A stretch of DNA of 62,082 nucleotides from Saprospiraceae bacterium (GTDB lineage: Bacteria > Bacteroidota > Bacteroidia > Chitinophagales > Saprospiraceae). This document shows positions 48,767 to 58,300 of the stretch, in pieces. A program made the position numbers and the translations under genes. The notes beneath the pieces were generated by a model, which was given only the letters and a program-made list of their open reading frames with translations, was not told where the DNA came from and did no database searches. The DNA is taken from the NCBI GenBank assembly GCA_013140975.1, contig JABFRV010000022.1:1-62082 (forward strand), given 5' to 3'. Each line of letters begins with the position of its first letter. Positions within the stretch are counted from its first letter, which is position 1.

Positions 48767-49378
48767 ATGAAAAATTTCTTATTATTGCTTGCGTTTATAT
48801 GTATGAATCATGTTTCCGGGCAGTCAACCATTTTGGTGTTTAAAGACAAAGTGAATGGACAAGCTATTACTGATTTGAAATTGTATGTAGGTAACGAATG
48901 GCAAGGAACTACAGATATTCATGGAAAAGTAAGCCTAATTATTGTTGCAAACTCTAGATATGAAATTAGTAAAGATGATTTTCCAACAATGTTTTTTAGT
49001 GTAGTAAACCCAAATAACTTTAAAATGATCGAATTTATTATTAGTGACCTTTCCAACTCTGGCAATAATAACAAAATAGATGTTACAGTTTATAGAAATA
49101 GTAATTACCTTTCTGTCTGGGAGTTAGATGCACCCAGCAATGCGCCAGAGACTCAGTGCCCAAACTACAATACTGTTAATAATTGTATATTAAAGAATCC
49201 TAGAGTTAATACTACTCTAAAATTAGGCTCAACCCTTAGCACTATTTATGGAGTTATGAAACTGTATAATACCAATGACGATTTTGAAATTAAAGTAACA
49301 TTGAATGACGATTCTGCTCCATTTACTTATGTATCAAAAAATAAGAAAAGATGTTTTTTCTGGAGAAAAAAGAGTTAA
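48767..49378 (+). CDS. Secreted protein with an N-terminal beta-sandwich-like region, unknown
   Basis: 203 residues with a signal peptide (NHVSGQ, residue 19). Residues 22-70 (VFKDKVNGQAITDLKLYVGNEWQGTTDIHGKVSL) resemble the carboxypeptidase-regulatory-like/TonB plug-type beta-sandwich used in surface proteins. It has three Cys near the C-terminal half (TQCPNYN, NNCILKN) and ends with a basic CFFWRKKS. Starts 11 bp after the caspase gene, probably the same operon. Lies in the AT-rich block. Confidence 0.65.
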   Translation: MKNFLLLLAFICMNHVSGQSTILVFKDKVNGQAITDLKLYVGNEWQGTTDIHGKVSLIIVANSRYEISKDDFPTMFFSVVNPNNFKMIEFIISDLSNSGNNNKIDVTVYRNSNYLSVWELDAPSNAPETQCPNYNTVNNCILKNPRVNTTLKLGSTLSTIYGVMKLYNTNDDFEIKVTLNDDSAPFTYVSKNKKRCFFWRKKS

Positions 49379-49626
49379 TGCTGAAATTCTGAGTTCTTGA
49401 CTTAAGCATATTTGCAGTTCCGCGAACTTAATAAATTTTTTTTGGAAATGTAAAATGAGTACGTAAGCATCATACATATTTTTTAGTATTTTGAAGATTT
49501 ATATGTTGGTGATCAAATGCCTATATAAAATAAAATGCTTGGCAAATAATTACAGATCATTAATTATAATTCTGTAAAATATATTTTATGTATTATCGTT
49601 TTAATTTTAACTTACTTTTTAATTAT

Positions 49627-50280
49627 ATGAAGATCATTTTATTTATAATTTCATATTTTCTTGTTTGTGATGTTATTTCACAAGATAAGAACTACGAACT
49701 CTTCACCAACGCCTCCTTCGGACTGAATAAGCTGCATGATGATGATAATGCGGTTGCATTTAAGAGGACGAGTCTTGAGATAGGCACGAGTGCGAATTGG
49801 GAATTTGGAATACAGACGCCGGAATCTAAAAAGATAGTGTATTCTGCTGCTGTGGCATTAAAGTCAAGTCAATTGAATATATTTGATAGTTATGAATCCG
49901 GTTCATGTATAACTGAGTCTGGCGTAAAAGATTGCGGATTGTCGAGTACTTATGACCTTTGTTATATTTCAATTCCCATAACTGTTCAACTACGATTAAA
50001 TGAGCGTTTGCGAGCGGGAATTGGGTTTTCGTATGATCAAATCATCAGAAATAAAGAGACTAAAGTTCTCAATAGCGCGCCGGTAATTCTAAAACTTGGA
50101 TCTGTCCTCGATCCTTCATGGAATACACTATCTGTTATGTTTAAGTACAGAATGTACGACAGAATTTATCTTATTCCGATGGTTTCACGAGTTCCGCATA
50201 AAGTAAATAATGAGCTATTATCAAATACTGCAAGCCCTGCATTTTATTATGATTTAAAATTACAGTGGCAGTTTCATTAA
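49627..50280 (+). CDS. Probable outer-membrane beta-barrel protein
   Basis: 217 residues from the ATG at 49627, chosen because MKIILFIISYFLVCDVISQ is a proper signal peptide; an ATG 13 codons upstream is less likely. The mature part alternates hydrophobic and polar residues in strands (ELFTNASFGLNKL, CYISIPITVQLRL, RAGIGFSYDQI) and ends FYYDLKLQWQFH with a terminal aromatic, as in small outer-membrane barrels. No specific function. Composition changes sharply from very AT-rich in the signal region to about 47% GC at the start of the mature part. Confidence 0.7.
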   Translation: MKIILFIISYFLVCDVISQDKNYELFTNASFGLNKLHDDDNAVAFKRTSLEIGTSANWEFGIQTPESKKIVYSAAVALKSSQLNIFDSYESGSCITESGVKDCGLSSTYDLCYISIPITVQLRLNERLRAGIGFSYDQIIRNKETKVLNSAPVILKLGSVLDPSWNTLSVMFKYRMYDRIYLIPMVSRVPHKVNNELLSNTASPAFYYDLKLQWQFH

Positions 50281-50290
50281 CTTTGCGGTA

Positions 50291-50662
50291 ATGAAAATCT
50301 TAATCTATAGTTTCATATTCCTGTCAGGGTTGATTGTAGCATGTAGGGTTGATACTCCTCATTCCGTATTATCCAAAGACCAGATGGCTGCTTTGATTGC
50401 TGATGTATACTATATGAATGCAGTGTTTGAGGTTCTTCCTGTACAATATCGTGACAGTATAATGAAATCTGAGCGAACGAAGATTCTGGAACAACATAAA
50501 ATTAGTGATTCACTCTATGTTCATTCTCTGAAATACTATAATTCAGAAACGAAAAAAATGGAAGAAGTCGAACGCCTTGCCAGAGGTATTTTGCTAAAGA
50601 AGATTGAAGCAGATTCATTGATTCATTCCCAGAATAAAGAAGGACAGGATAGTATTCGATAG
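50291..50662 (+). CDS. DUF4296-type lipoprotein
   Basis: 123 residues with a lipobox (GLIVAC, Cys18). The following region VLSKDQMAALIADVYYMNAVFE, YRDSIMKSERTKILEQHKISDS and SLKYYNSETKKMEEVERLARGIL corresponds to DUF4296, a Bacteroidota envelope family of unknown role. Starts 11 bp after the barrel gene; a TAACTTTG box overlaps that gene's stop (50278-50285). Confidence 0.82.
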   Translation: MKILIYSFIFLSGLIVACRVDTPHSVLSKDQMAALIADVYYMNAVFEVLPVQYRDSIMKSERTKILEQHKISDSLYVHSLKYYNSETKKMEEVERLARGILLKKIEADSLIHSQNKEGQDSIR

Positions 50663-51038
50663 GTTAATTGAATTAACTAATAAATTAGGACTTGATTTAG
50701 AAATTGAGGAATGATAAATTAAATGCAAATTAATTTGATTACATGATTTAAAATTATCCCGCTTTACGGGATAAGATATGATTTAAGATTGTTGAAGTTG
50801 AAGAGTATATATTTCTTAAATCGGAAATCATTTAATCTGCAATCTTCAATCAATCGATTGAAGAGAGATTAAAGTGAATCCTGCATAAGTCTTTGTTCCG
50901 TGCTTGACAATTAGTCTACAGCACTATAAAATATTAGATTATTAGATTTATGATTGTAGAAGGAATCGTAATTTTTCTAAATTGTGAGATACATTTTTTC
51001 TACAACTAAACAGCCAGAATTGTTACATTTGCGATAAG
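50663..51038. other. Gene-free region with two perfect hairpins
   Basis: 376 bp without a gene. It contains TTATCCCG-CTTTA-CGGGATAA (50754-50774; 8-bp stem) and TCTTCAATC-AATC-GATTGAAGA (50843-50864; 9-bp stem). Neither is followed by a good T run. The response-regulator -7 box is at the far end. Confidence 0.6.
51024..51031 (+). promoter_or_regulatory. -7 box of the two-component operon
   Basis: TACATTTG, exact TAnnTTTG match, ending 7 bp before the ATG of the response regulator; implies a nearly leaderless mRNA if used. Confidence 0.4.
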
Positions 51039-51728
51039 ATGAATAGCGATCCTATTAAAATCCTTATTGTTGACGATGAATCAGATACAATAGAATTTTT
51101 GACATATATTCTTAAGAAGGAGAACTATGATGTAAGATCTGCAGGAAATGGACTTGAAGCAGCAAGAATCCTGGAATCCTATAAGCCTGATGTGATACTT
51201 CTTGATTATATGATGCCTGAAATGGATGGCATGGAATTTTTCAAGCACTTTAAAAAAAACTATCCGGACTGGACAACTTTAGTGGCCTTCCTAACGGCTA
51301 AAAGTGAAGACGAGACACAGATTGAAATGTTGGATTTAGGAGCAGATGATTTTATTTCTAAACCTATAAAGCCTGTCGTTTTAATGAGTCGATTGAAGGC
51401 CTTATTGAGGAGAAAAGTGGATCTGGGCTCGTTAAAGAGAAATGATAATATCATATTGGGAGATCTTGAAATTAGACCGGAGTCATTCGCGGTAATTTTC
51501 AAAGGAGAAAATTTGGATTTTCCAAAAAAGGAATTTCAATTGTTGTATTTACTTGCAAGCAGACCTGCACGAGTATTTAAGCGTGAAGAAATATTACAAG
51601 CAGTATGGGGCGAAGATGTTCTTGTCGGGGAAAGAACTGTAGATGTCCATATACGTAAGATCCGGGAGAAATTAAATGATGAATATATCAAAACAATAAA
51701 AGGAATTGGCTATAAGATTGAATTCTAA
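51039..51728 (+). CDS. OmpR/PhoB-family response regulator
   Basis: 229 residues: receiver domain (1-120) with acidic pocket Asp12/Asp13, phosphoacceptor Asp56 in LLDYMMPEMDG and the switch residues in FLTAKSEDE, followed by a winged-helix DNA-binding domain (about 130-229, RPARVFKREEILQAVWGED ... VDVHIRKIREKL). Regulates transcription when phosphorylated by the kinase whose gene overlaps its 3' end by 23 bp. Target genes are unknown. Confidence 0.96.
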   Translation: MNSDPIKILIVDDESDTIEFLTYILKKENYDVRSAGNGLEAARILESYKPDVILLDYMMPEMDGMEFFKHFKKNYPDWTTLVAFLTAKSEDETQIEMLDLGADDFISKPIKPVVLMSRLKALLRRKVDLGSLKRNDNIILGDLEIRPESFAVIFKGENLDFPKKEFQLLYLLASRPARVFKREEILQAVWGEDVLVGERTVDVHIRKIREKLNDEYIKTIKGIGYKIEF

Positions 51729-52788
51729 CAAGGGCCAAAAAGCCGAGATCAATAAATTGAGTTTTATGAGCTCAATATTAATTGCTATGATAATTTCAAT
51801 GCTTTTGTTGGCTTTAATTGTCATAAATATTTTACAAGCAGAGACATATATTGTATTTATCATTTTTCTGATTTCTTTTCTGGTATCTTTTATTGCGATT
51901 CGATTCATTTTGTTCAGGCATCTGGATCGAAGATTTAAAATCATTTATAAGTTAATCAACAGATCTGACAAAAGTCAGCTAACTAGAGTGAATGATAAGT
52001 TTGGCGAAAATTTAACCTTTGATATTGCTGAGAATGATGTGGAAGAATGGCTTTCACAGAAGAACGAAGAGCAGTTGGCTTTGATGAAGCAAGAAGAATA
52101 CCGGCGTGAGTATATTGGGAATGTGTCTCATGAGTTAAAGACTCCGATTTTTAATATACAGGGATTTATTCAGACTTTGTTGCAAGGTGGAATCAATGAT
52201 GATGAAGTAAATATTAAATTTCTTCAGAGAGCATTGAATAATGCAGAAAGATTGCAAACTATTGTTGAAGATTTAGACACTATTTCGCATATAGAAAGCG
52301 GTAAGCCAGAAAAAGATTTTGTTCCCATAGATTTGCAGCATTTAAGTCTTGATGTTTTTGAAGATCTTTCACAAAAGGCGAAACTTAAAAATATCAAATT
52401 AATTTTTAAATCAGAAGAAGGCATTTCCCGAAAAGTGTGGGGAGATACTGCGATGATTCGACAAGTCATTACAAACCTTGTACAGAATGCAATCAAGTAT
52501 GGAAAAGAAGACGGATTCGTAAAGATTAGAATTTATGAAGTTGCCGATAAGATGTTGATTGAGATAGCAGACAATGGAATTGGAATTCCAGAAGAAAGTC
52601 TACCAAAATTGTTTGAAAGATTTTATAGAGTTGATAAAGGGCGCTCAAGAGAAATGGGTGGAAGCGGTTTGGGATTATCCATTGTCAAGCACATATTAGA
52701 ACATCATAATCAGACGATTCAAGTGCGCAGTACAAAAGAAGAAGGAAGTGTATTTAGCTTTACTCTGGATCTTGTTAAGAACGAGTAG
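51706..52788 (+). CDS. PhoR-like sensor histidine kinase
   Basis: 360 residues. Two membrane helices (about 21-44 and 47-70) with almost no periplasmic loop, then a linker, the dimerisation domain with His142 in NVSHELKTPIFNIQGF, and the ATPase domain with N box (QVITNLVQNAIKYG), IADNGIGIPEE and GGSGLGLSI. The small loop suggests membrane or intracellular sensing. TTG at 51706 is the start used; a later TTG at 51718 is possible. Overlaps the regulator gene by 23 bp and the convergent peptidase gene by 14 bp. Confidence 0.94.
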   Translation: MAIRLNSNKGQKAEINKLSFMSSILIAMIISMLLLALIVINILQAETYIVFIIFLISFLVSFIAIRFILFRHLDRRFKIIYKLINRSDKSQLTRVNDKFGENLTFDIAENDVEEWLSQKNEEQLALMKQEEYRREYIGNVSHELKTPIFNIQGFIQTLLQGGINDDEVNIKFLQRALNNAERLQTIVEDLDTISHIESGKPEKDFVPIDLQHLSLDVFEDLSQKAKLKNIKLIFKSEEGISRKVWGDTAMIRQVITNLVQNAIKYGKEDGFVKIRIYEVADKMLIEIADNGIGIPEESLPKLFERFYRVDKGRSREMGGSGLGLSIVKHILEHHNQTIQVRSTKEEGSVFSFTLDLVKNE

Positions 52789-54067
52789 ATTCTCTTGAAG
52801 GCAATAACATTGCTGCAGGACCCTGAATTGTATTTAGAGTCGTGATAATTGTATCCTTGTATTTCAAATAATTCTGTAACAATTCTTTTGGAAGAGGATC
52901 ACCGGAAGGGAATTTCAATTTTCTATGATCAACCTGCACACCATTTTTCCAAAATCTGAAGCAAACGTGAGGGCCGGTTGCTAATCCGGACATTCCTACA
53001 TAACCAATTACCTGTCCTTGAGAGACAGAAGTGCCTGGCTTAATTCCATTAGCAAATCTGGACATGTGTAAATATTGGGTTTCATACGTTTGGTCATGTC
53101 TGATTTTGACAAACTTCCCATTGCCACCTGTATAGCTTGCAGCAGTAACAATGCCATTTCCTACAGACATAATTGGAGTTCCGATTGGTGCCGCGTAATC
53201 AGTTCCGAAATGCGGTTTTGAATATTTTAACACCGGATGAAATCTACGTTGTGAAAATCCGGAAGAAATTCTTGAGAATCTAAGAGGAGCTTGTAAAAAA
53301 CATCTTCTTAATGGTCGTCCATTAAGGTCATAGTAATCAAACTTGCCATTATTTTCAAATCGAATCGCATGGTGTTCATTATTTCCTGTATTGAAATACG
53401 CAGCTAAGAGTGTTCCATTTGAACTCGGTTCGCCATCAATCCAGATTCTGTCAAAAATTAATCTAAAACTTGATCCTTCCTGAATGTGAAGAAAGTCAAC
53501 ACTTGTTGCCAACGCATCTTCCATCTGGTCTATAATAATACCTGAAACTCCAGATTCTTCAAGAGCTTTCCATAAGGAACTTTTTATTGTTCCAAATGCA
53601 GATTCTCTTTTTACCTCAGTTGTTTTTTGAATTAGCTGAGGGCAGGAATTTCCGTTTAAGTCGCAGATTAATATTTTAGAGGGATCCAGTTCATATAAAA
53701 GGTAATCAGGATGAGTACATTCATTGCTATAAACAAGTGTATAATCATTGCCTGCGCGGATGTTTTTCATGTTAATGTATCCATCAATATTTTGCATGAC
53801 CTTGGATACTTTTGAAGAATTAAGACCAATGCCGGAAAGTATCTGAGGAAATAGCTGGTTTTGTTTTATTTTTTGTGTTTGAAACGAAAAGAGTTCGGTG
53901 TCAAAACCATAAAGGTGAGTTGAGGGAGCGCAATTCTCAACATCTGATTGAGTGAAAGAAAGAAAATTATTGTTGATTAGAAAACGCAATAAGAATACGT
54001 TTACAACTAGAAGAGCCGAAAAAGCAATAAGATGTAGTGATTTAGCGAAAAATCTGTTTAACTGCAT
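52775..54067 (-). CDS. M23-type (LytM-like) envelope peptidase with a Cys in the HxH motif
   Basis: 430 residues with an N-terminal membrane helix or signal (about 8-28). A long N-terminal region (about 40-270, LysM-like VMQNIDGYINMKNIRAGNDYTLVY) precedes the M23 domain: His286 and Asp290 in HFGTDYAAPIGTP, His in YLHMSRF, and GPHVCFRF where the second His of HxH is Cys369. M23 enzymes cleave peptidoglycan cross-links. From memory, GPHVCFRF-type sequences recur in Bacteroidota homologues, so this looks like a lineage variant. Convergent overlap of 14 bp with the kinase gene. Confidence 0.9.
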   Translation of the reverse strand: MQLNRFFAKSLHLIAFSALLVVNVFLLRFLINNNFLSFTQSDVENCAPSTHLYGFDTELFSFQTQKIKQNQLFPQILSGIGLNSSKVSKVMQNIDGYINMKNIRAGNDYTLVYSNECTHPDYLLYELDPSKILICDLNGNSCPQLIQKTTEVKRESAFGTIKSSLWKALEESGVSGIIIDQMEDALATSVDFLHIQEGSSFRLIFDRIWIDGEPSSNGTLLAAYFNTGNNEHHAIRFENNGKFDYYDLNGRPLRRCFLQAPLRFSRISSGFSQRRFHPVLKYSKPHFGTDYAAPIGTPIMSVGNGIVTAASYTGGNGKFVKIRHDQTYETQYLHMSRFANGIKPGTSVSQGQVIGYVGMSGLATGPHVCFRFWKNGVQVDHRKLKFPSGDPLPKELLQNYLKYKDTIITTLNTIQGPAAMLLPSRESTRS

Positions 54068-54194
54068 TTCTACCTACTTGATTGAATCGAATGGAATATC
54101 TGACGTCACAAAAATAGGGATAAACCCCTGATCTGCATAGCATAATTCCCGCCAGACTCTATATAAGCCAAATTAAAATTCACATTATAAAAAA

Positions 54195-54240
54195 ATGTAA
54201 TATGTAACATATTCATAAAAAACTTAATTGAATATTACAT
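54195..54240. repeat. AT-rich inverted repeat upstream of the peptidase and folP genes
   Basis: ATGTAATAT (54195-54203) and ATATTACAT (54232-54240) form a perfect 9-bp inverted repeat; an inner palindrome AATATG-TAA-CATATT (54200-54214) overlaps it. It lies in the 392-bp divergent gap. Confidence 0.6.
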
Positions 54241-54316
54241 ATGAGTTAAATATAATATGTGTTAAAGTTATTTAATATTTTATTTAATGGATGAATCGAA
54301 GAATTTATAGATGAAA

Positions 54317-54363
54317 ATCTGCAGTTTTGGCCTCCAACAGGTGTGCAGATTGGAGTCCTTTTT
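54317..54363 (+). terminator. Orphan terminator with an interleaved second stem
   Basis: GGCCTCCAA (54329-54337) pairs with TTGGAGTCC (54350-54358) with one mismatch and is followed by five T. ATCTGCA (54317-54323) can pair with TGCAGAT (54344-54350), interleaved with it. No gene on the + strand precedes it. Confidence 0.6.
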
Positions 54364-54413
54364 GACTTGGTAAGGGATCTATCCTATGTGTATTAAATTG
54401 GAATATTCCATCG

Positions 54414-54421
54414 TATCTTTG
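54414..54421 (+). promoter_or_regulatory. -7 box of folP
   Basis: TATCTTTG, exact TAnnTTTG match, about 39 bp upstream of the folP start. The nearest TTG (54398-54400) gives a short spacer. Confidence 0.45.
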
Positions 54422-54459
54422 TCCATTCTTAATAAAGTAAGATTTTTAATTCCAAGATA

Positions 54460-55323
54460 TTGACAGACAGCAGTTTATTTAATATACATGGACGATTGGT
54501 GCGACTTCAATATCCGGCAGTTATGGGGATTTTAAATCTCAGCCAGAATTCATTTTACAAAGGAAGTAGAAATCCTGATATGGAGTCTTTAGAAGCGAGG
54601 CTCGATCAGTATATAGAAGAAGGAGTCGATATCATTGATGTTGGTGCAACTTCTACACGGCCTGGTAGTCCTTTACAAGATGCAGAAACGGAATTGCAAA
54701 GATTGCTTCCAGTATTTTCAATGATTAAGAAAAAAGCCGGAAATACTCTGATAAGTATTGATACGATGAATGCAGAAACTGCCAACATTCTTTTGCAAGA
54801 AGGAGCTGATTTAGTAAATGATGTAAGCGCAGGCGATCGAGATCCGTTGATGCTAGAAACAGTAGCAAAGTTTAATGTTCCTTTTATAGCAATGCATATG
54901 CGTGGAATTCCTGAAACTATGATGAATGAAGAAAATTTGCGGTACGAAAATGTAGTGAGTGAAATTATTCAATATTTTGCAAGGAAGAAAAGAGAGTTTT
55001 TATCGTTAGGAATTCATCAGTTAGTGGTAGATCCCGGTTATGGGTTTAGTAAAAACCTGGATCAGAATTATGAAGTGTTAAAAAACCTGAATCTATTTCA
55101 GATTCTCGATTGTCCTATTTTGGTGGGACTTTCCAGGAAATCCATGATTACAAAGCTTCTCGGTATTACTCCTGATGAAGCATTGTACGGAACTATGTCA
55201 CTTCACAGTTTAGCTTTGTTGAAAGGGGCAGACATTCTGAGAGTGCATGATGTAAAATTTGCCAAAGACACAATAAAGATAAATCATAAGTGGATCGAAG
55301 TCAATGCTAAAGTTTCGTTATAA
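54460..55323 (+). CDS. folP: Dihydropteroate synthase with an unusual first motif
   Basis: 287 residues; condenses pABA with dihydropterin pyrophosphate in folate synthesis. Clear family motifs: DVGATSTRPGS, ISIDTMNAETA, LVNDVSAGDRDP, FIAMHMRGIPETM, VDPGYGFSK, VGLSRKSMI and LRVHDV. The first loop, usually MGILNVTPDSF, reads MGILNLSQNSF (residues 22-32), losing the Thr-Pro-Asp. Start is TTG at 54460. Followed after 49 bp by TamB; the two may be cotranscribed. Confidence 0.92.
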   Translation: MTDSSLFNIHGRLVRLQYPAVMGILNLSQNSFYKGSRNPDMESLEARLDQYIEEGVDIIDVGATSTRPGSPLQDAETELQRLLPVFSMIKKKAGNTLISIDTMNAETANILLQEGADLVNDVSAGDRDPLMLETVAKFNVPFIAMHMRGIPETMMNEENLRYENVVSEIIQYFARKKREFLSLGIHQLVVDPGYGFSKNLDQNYEVLKNLNLFQILDCPILVGLSRKSMITKLLGITPDEALYGTMSLHSLALLKGADILRVHDVKFAKDTIKINHKWIEVNAKVSL

Positions 55324-55372
55324 TTTGATTGGAGTAAAATGAAATTAAGTAAAAGTTGTTATTCTTAAGAAA

Positions 55373-58300
55373 GTGACAGATTCGCTAAAAATGCCGAGGT
55401 TAAAAAGGAATGCGTTTCGCCTTCTTGTCTTTATCAAGAGGATAGTGCAGTCATTTGCATTGCTATTGGGGTTGCTGGTTATTTTATTTCTTCTTTTTAA
55501 TTCAAGTTCTTTTCTCAATTGGTCTAAGTCCAGAATTCTTACACTTTTAAAGGATGAAATTGAAAATAAAATAGAATACAGTTCGCTGGATTTTAATTTT
55601 TTCAATGGTGCCAATGTGAAGGAGCTTTTAATTTATGATCATAAGGAAGACACATTATTTTATTCCAAAAATGTAAGAATTAGTTTTGCCAAAAGTTTGA
55701 TATCATTATTTAAAAATGAATTAAGCTTTAATCAGCTGGATCTAACCAATTCTGAATTGTTTATGACGCATTACGAAGGAGACGATGACAATAGTCTCGA
55801 TATATTTCTCAGGCAATTTAAAAAGTCAAAAACAAGCAACAGTGACAAGTTGGCTTTTAATCTAAAGGAAGTCAATCTTTCGCAATTTACACTTTTGATG
55901 AAAGACAATCGACTTAAGAATGAGAATTTCATTTTTATCAAAGAAGCAGCTATTGATGTAAACGATATGAATCTTAGTGCGAGATTTGCTGATATTCATA
56001 AAATAGAAATTACAAGTCCTGTTATCCGAATTCTTCAACAAGGTAAAGACAGTTCCAGGCCAAAAACGACTATTGTAAATTCTATTGATTCGCTTTGCAG
56101 GGATGTTTTTGCATTGAGTTGTAAGAATTTAAAAGTAAGTAACGCTTCAATTCTCTTTTCAAATGATTCACAATTTGCATTCGATTCTGTAGGAAGCACC
56201 TATTTTAATCCGGAATTTTTTCGATTAGATGATGTTCAGCTGGATATTGAAAACTATAATATGCTTGGTGGGCAGATCATTGCAAAAGAAATAAGTTCTA
56301 ATGCCTTAGTCAATAAATCCTTATCCATAAATTCATTTTCTCTTGACGGGATAAGATATATGAATGATGAGTTTGTTGTTGAGAAAATTAAAATATTAAC
56401 GGACGATTCTCATATTGGAGATTCTCTTTCAATTCAATTGGGAAAAAATCATGAATTGCAACAGATTCTTGATGAAGCCTTTCTTCAATTTCTGTTGCGT
56501 GATACACGTATAAGCTGTAAAGATTTACTGTATTTTATTCCATTCTTACGCCAGAATAAATTTTTAAGTAACAATCCGGAGTTATCTGTTGAGTTAGCAG
56601 GATCTTTTTTTGGAACTTTAAATAATTTAAAGGTATTTGATCTTGCAGTGGATATACCAAATCGATTAGAATTTAAGGGTGATATATCAACTCGGGATTT
56701 GACTAAAAGAGGAGAAGAATTAGTGAATCTTGAAATCAAGCATCTGGTAAGTTCTTCTGATTTTGTGCAATCATTAATTCCTGCATTATCCAAAGTTCAG
56801 ATTTTTAATAAAATTGGAAGTTTTAAATACACCGGTAGATTTGATGGATTTATTGAGGACTTTGTGTCAGATGGAACATTTTATTCGGATCTGGGAGTTT
56901 TAAAATCTGATATCCGATTAAATCTTAGGCCAGGAACGGATAAGGCGACTTGGGCTGGAGATCTTTCATTAAAAGATTTTGCTTTGGGTAAATTATTTAA
57001 TGTTCCCGGAATTGGAAATGTGACTATGGATGCAAGTATTGAAGATGGTCTTGGTCTTCATATTGATAAGATGAGTGCTAACTTGAATGCAGAAATTTAT
57101 TCTGTGGAGCTGAATCAATATAATTATCAGAATATTCAAATCGATGCAGAGATCAATAGAAACCTTTTTGATGGAGAAGCGCTGATTCAGGATAAAAATC
57201 TTGATGTTGTTTTTAAAGGAAGAATCAGTGATCTTTCCAAAGTTCCGAGATTGAATTTTACTGCGGATATCAAGAAGGTAGATCTGAAAGCATTAAATCT
57301 TAGCAATAACTCATACATTGTATCTGCAAAACTTGAATCAGATATTACGGATTTGGATTTTGATAAGTTAACCGGTACTATGAAGGTTTCCAAGGGATTG
57401 ATTTATGATTATGCAAATAACAGAGTATTGAATGTCGGTGATCTTTCTTTGAGTCAAAATAGAAGCAATAATAAAGCATCGACAGTTTTGAAATCGGAAA
57501 TTGTAGATATCGACATTCAAGGAGATTATAAACTCACAACTGCCTATAATCAAATCATAACTTATTTTAATGATCAGTATCCGGAAATTTTCAGCAACTT
57601 GGGAATGCAATATAAAGAAGATCGGAATCCATTAATTATCGTAGGGCAGATAGATGTAAAAGCGTTTAATAGAATATCATCATTTTTAGAGTTGGGAATT
57701 AGAACGGATTTAATTCAGAGCAATTTCAAAATTGATAATGTTGATAAAATTTCAATTGCCAATATTAACGCAGGAAAAATTAATTACAAAAATATTACGC
57801 TTGAGCAGGTAGAGGGAAATTTATTGGGAGACCCTAATCATTTTGATGGCATGTTGGTTTCTGATAAGTTGCTGATTAATGACAAATTGTTTTTAAGGAG
57901 CGCAAAACTTGTCCAGAGTTTTGAAAATTCAATCATGCGATTCAAATTGTCAGCCAATGATACAATTGATGTTTTTGAAAAATATCGAGTGAACATCGCT
58001 TCGGAAAAAGCAGGGACTAATAAGAAATTTTATTTTGAAGGTGATGAAATTCTCGTGAACGGTTATCCTTGGCAATATGATAAAAACGCAAGTTTTGAGA
58101 TTGGTAAAAAATATATTTCTTTAACAGACTTTTATTTCAAAGATTCGATAAGTGAAGTGCGGATTGATGATATAAATAATACCGGACTACTGGTTGAAAT
58201 AAAGTCTTTTGATTTAGCAACGATAAACCCGATTTTGAAAAGTCCTTCATTAAACTTTGCAGGACGCTTTGATCTTTCCGTTAAAGCCAATAATATTTTT

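Noticed and set aside
54317-54421. Folate (THF) riboswitch controlling folP
   Set aside because: The structure lies upstream of the likely folP promoter and does not show the known THF aptamer sequences; listed only as an orphan terminator.
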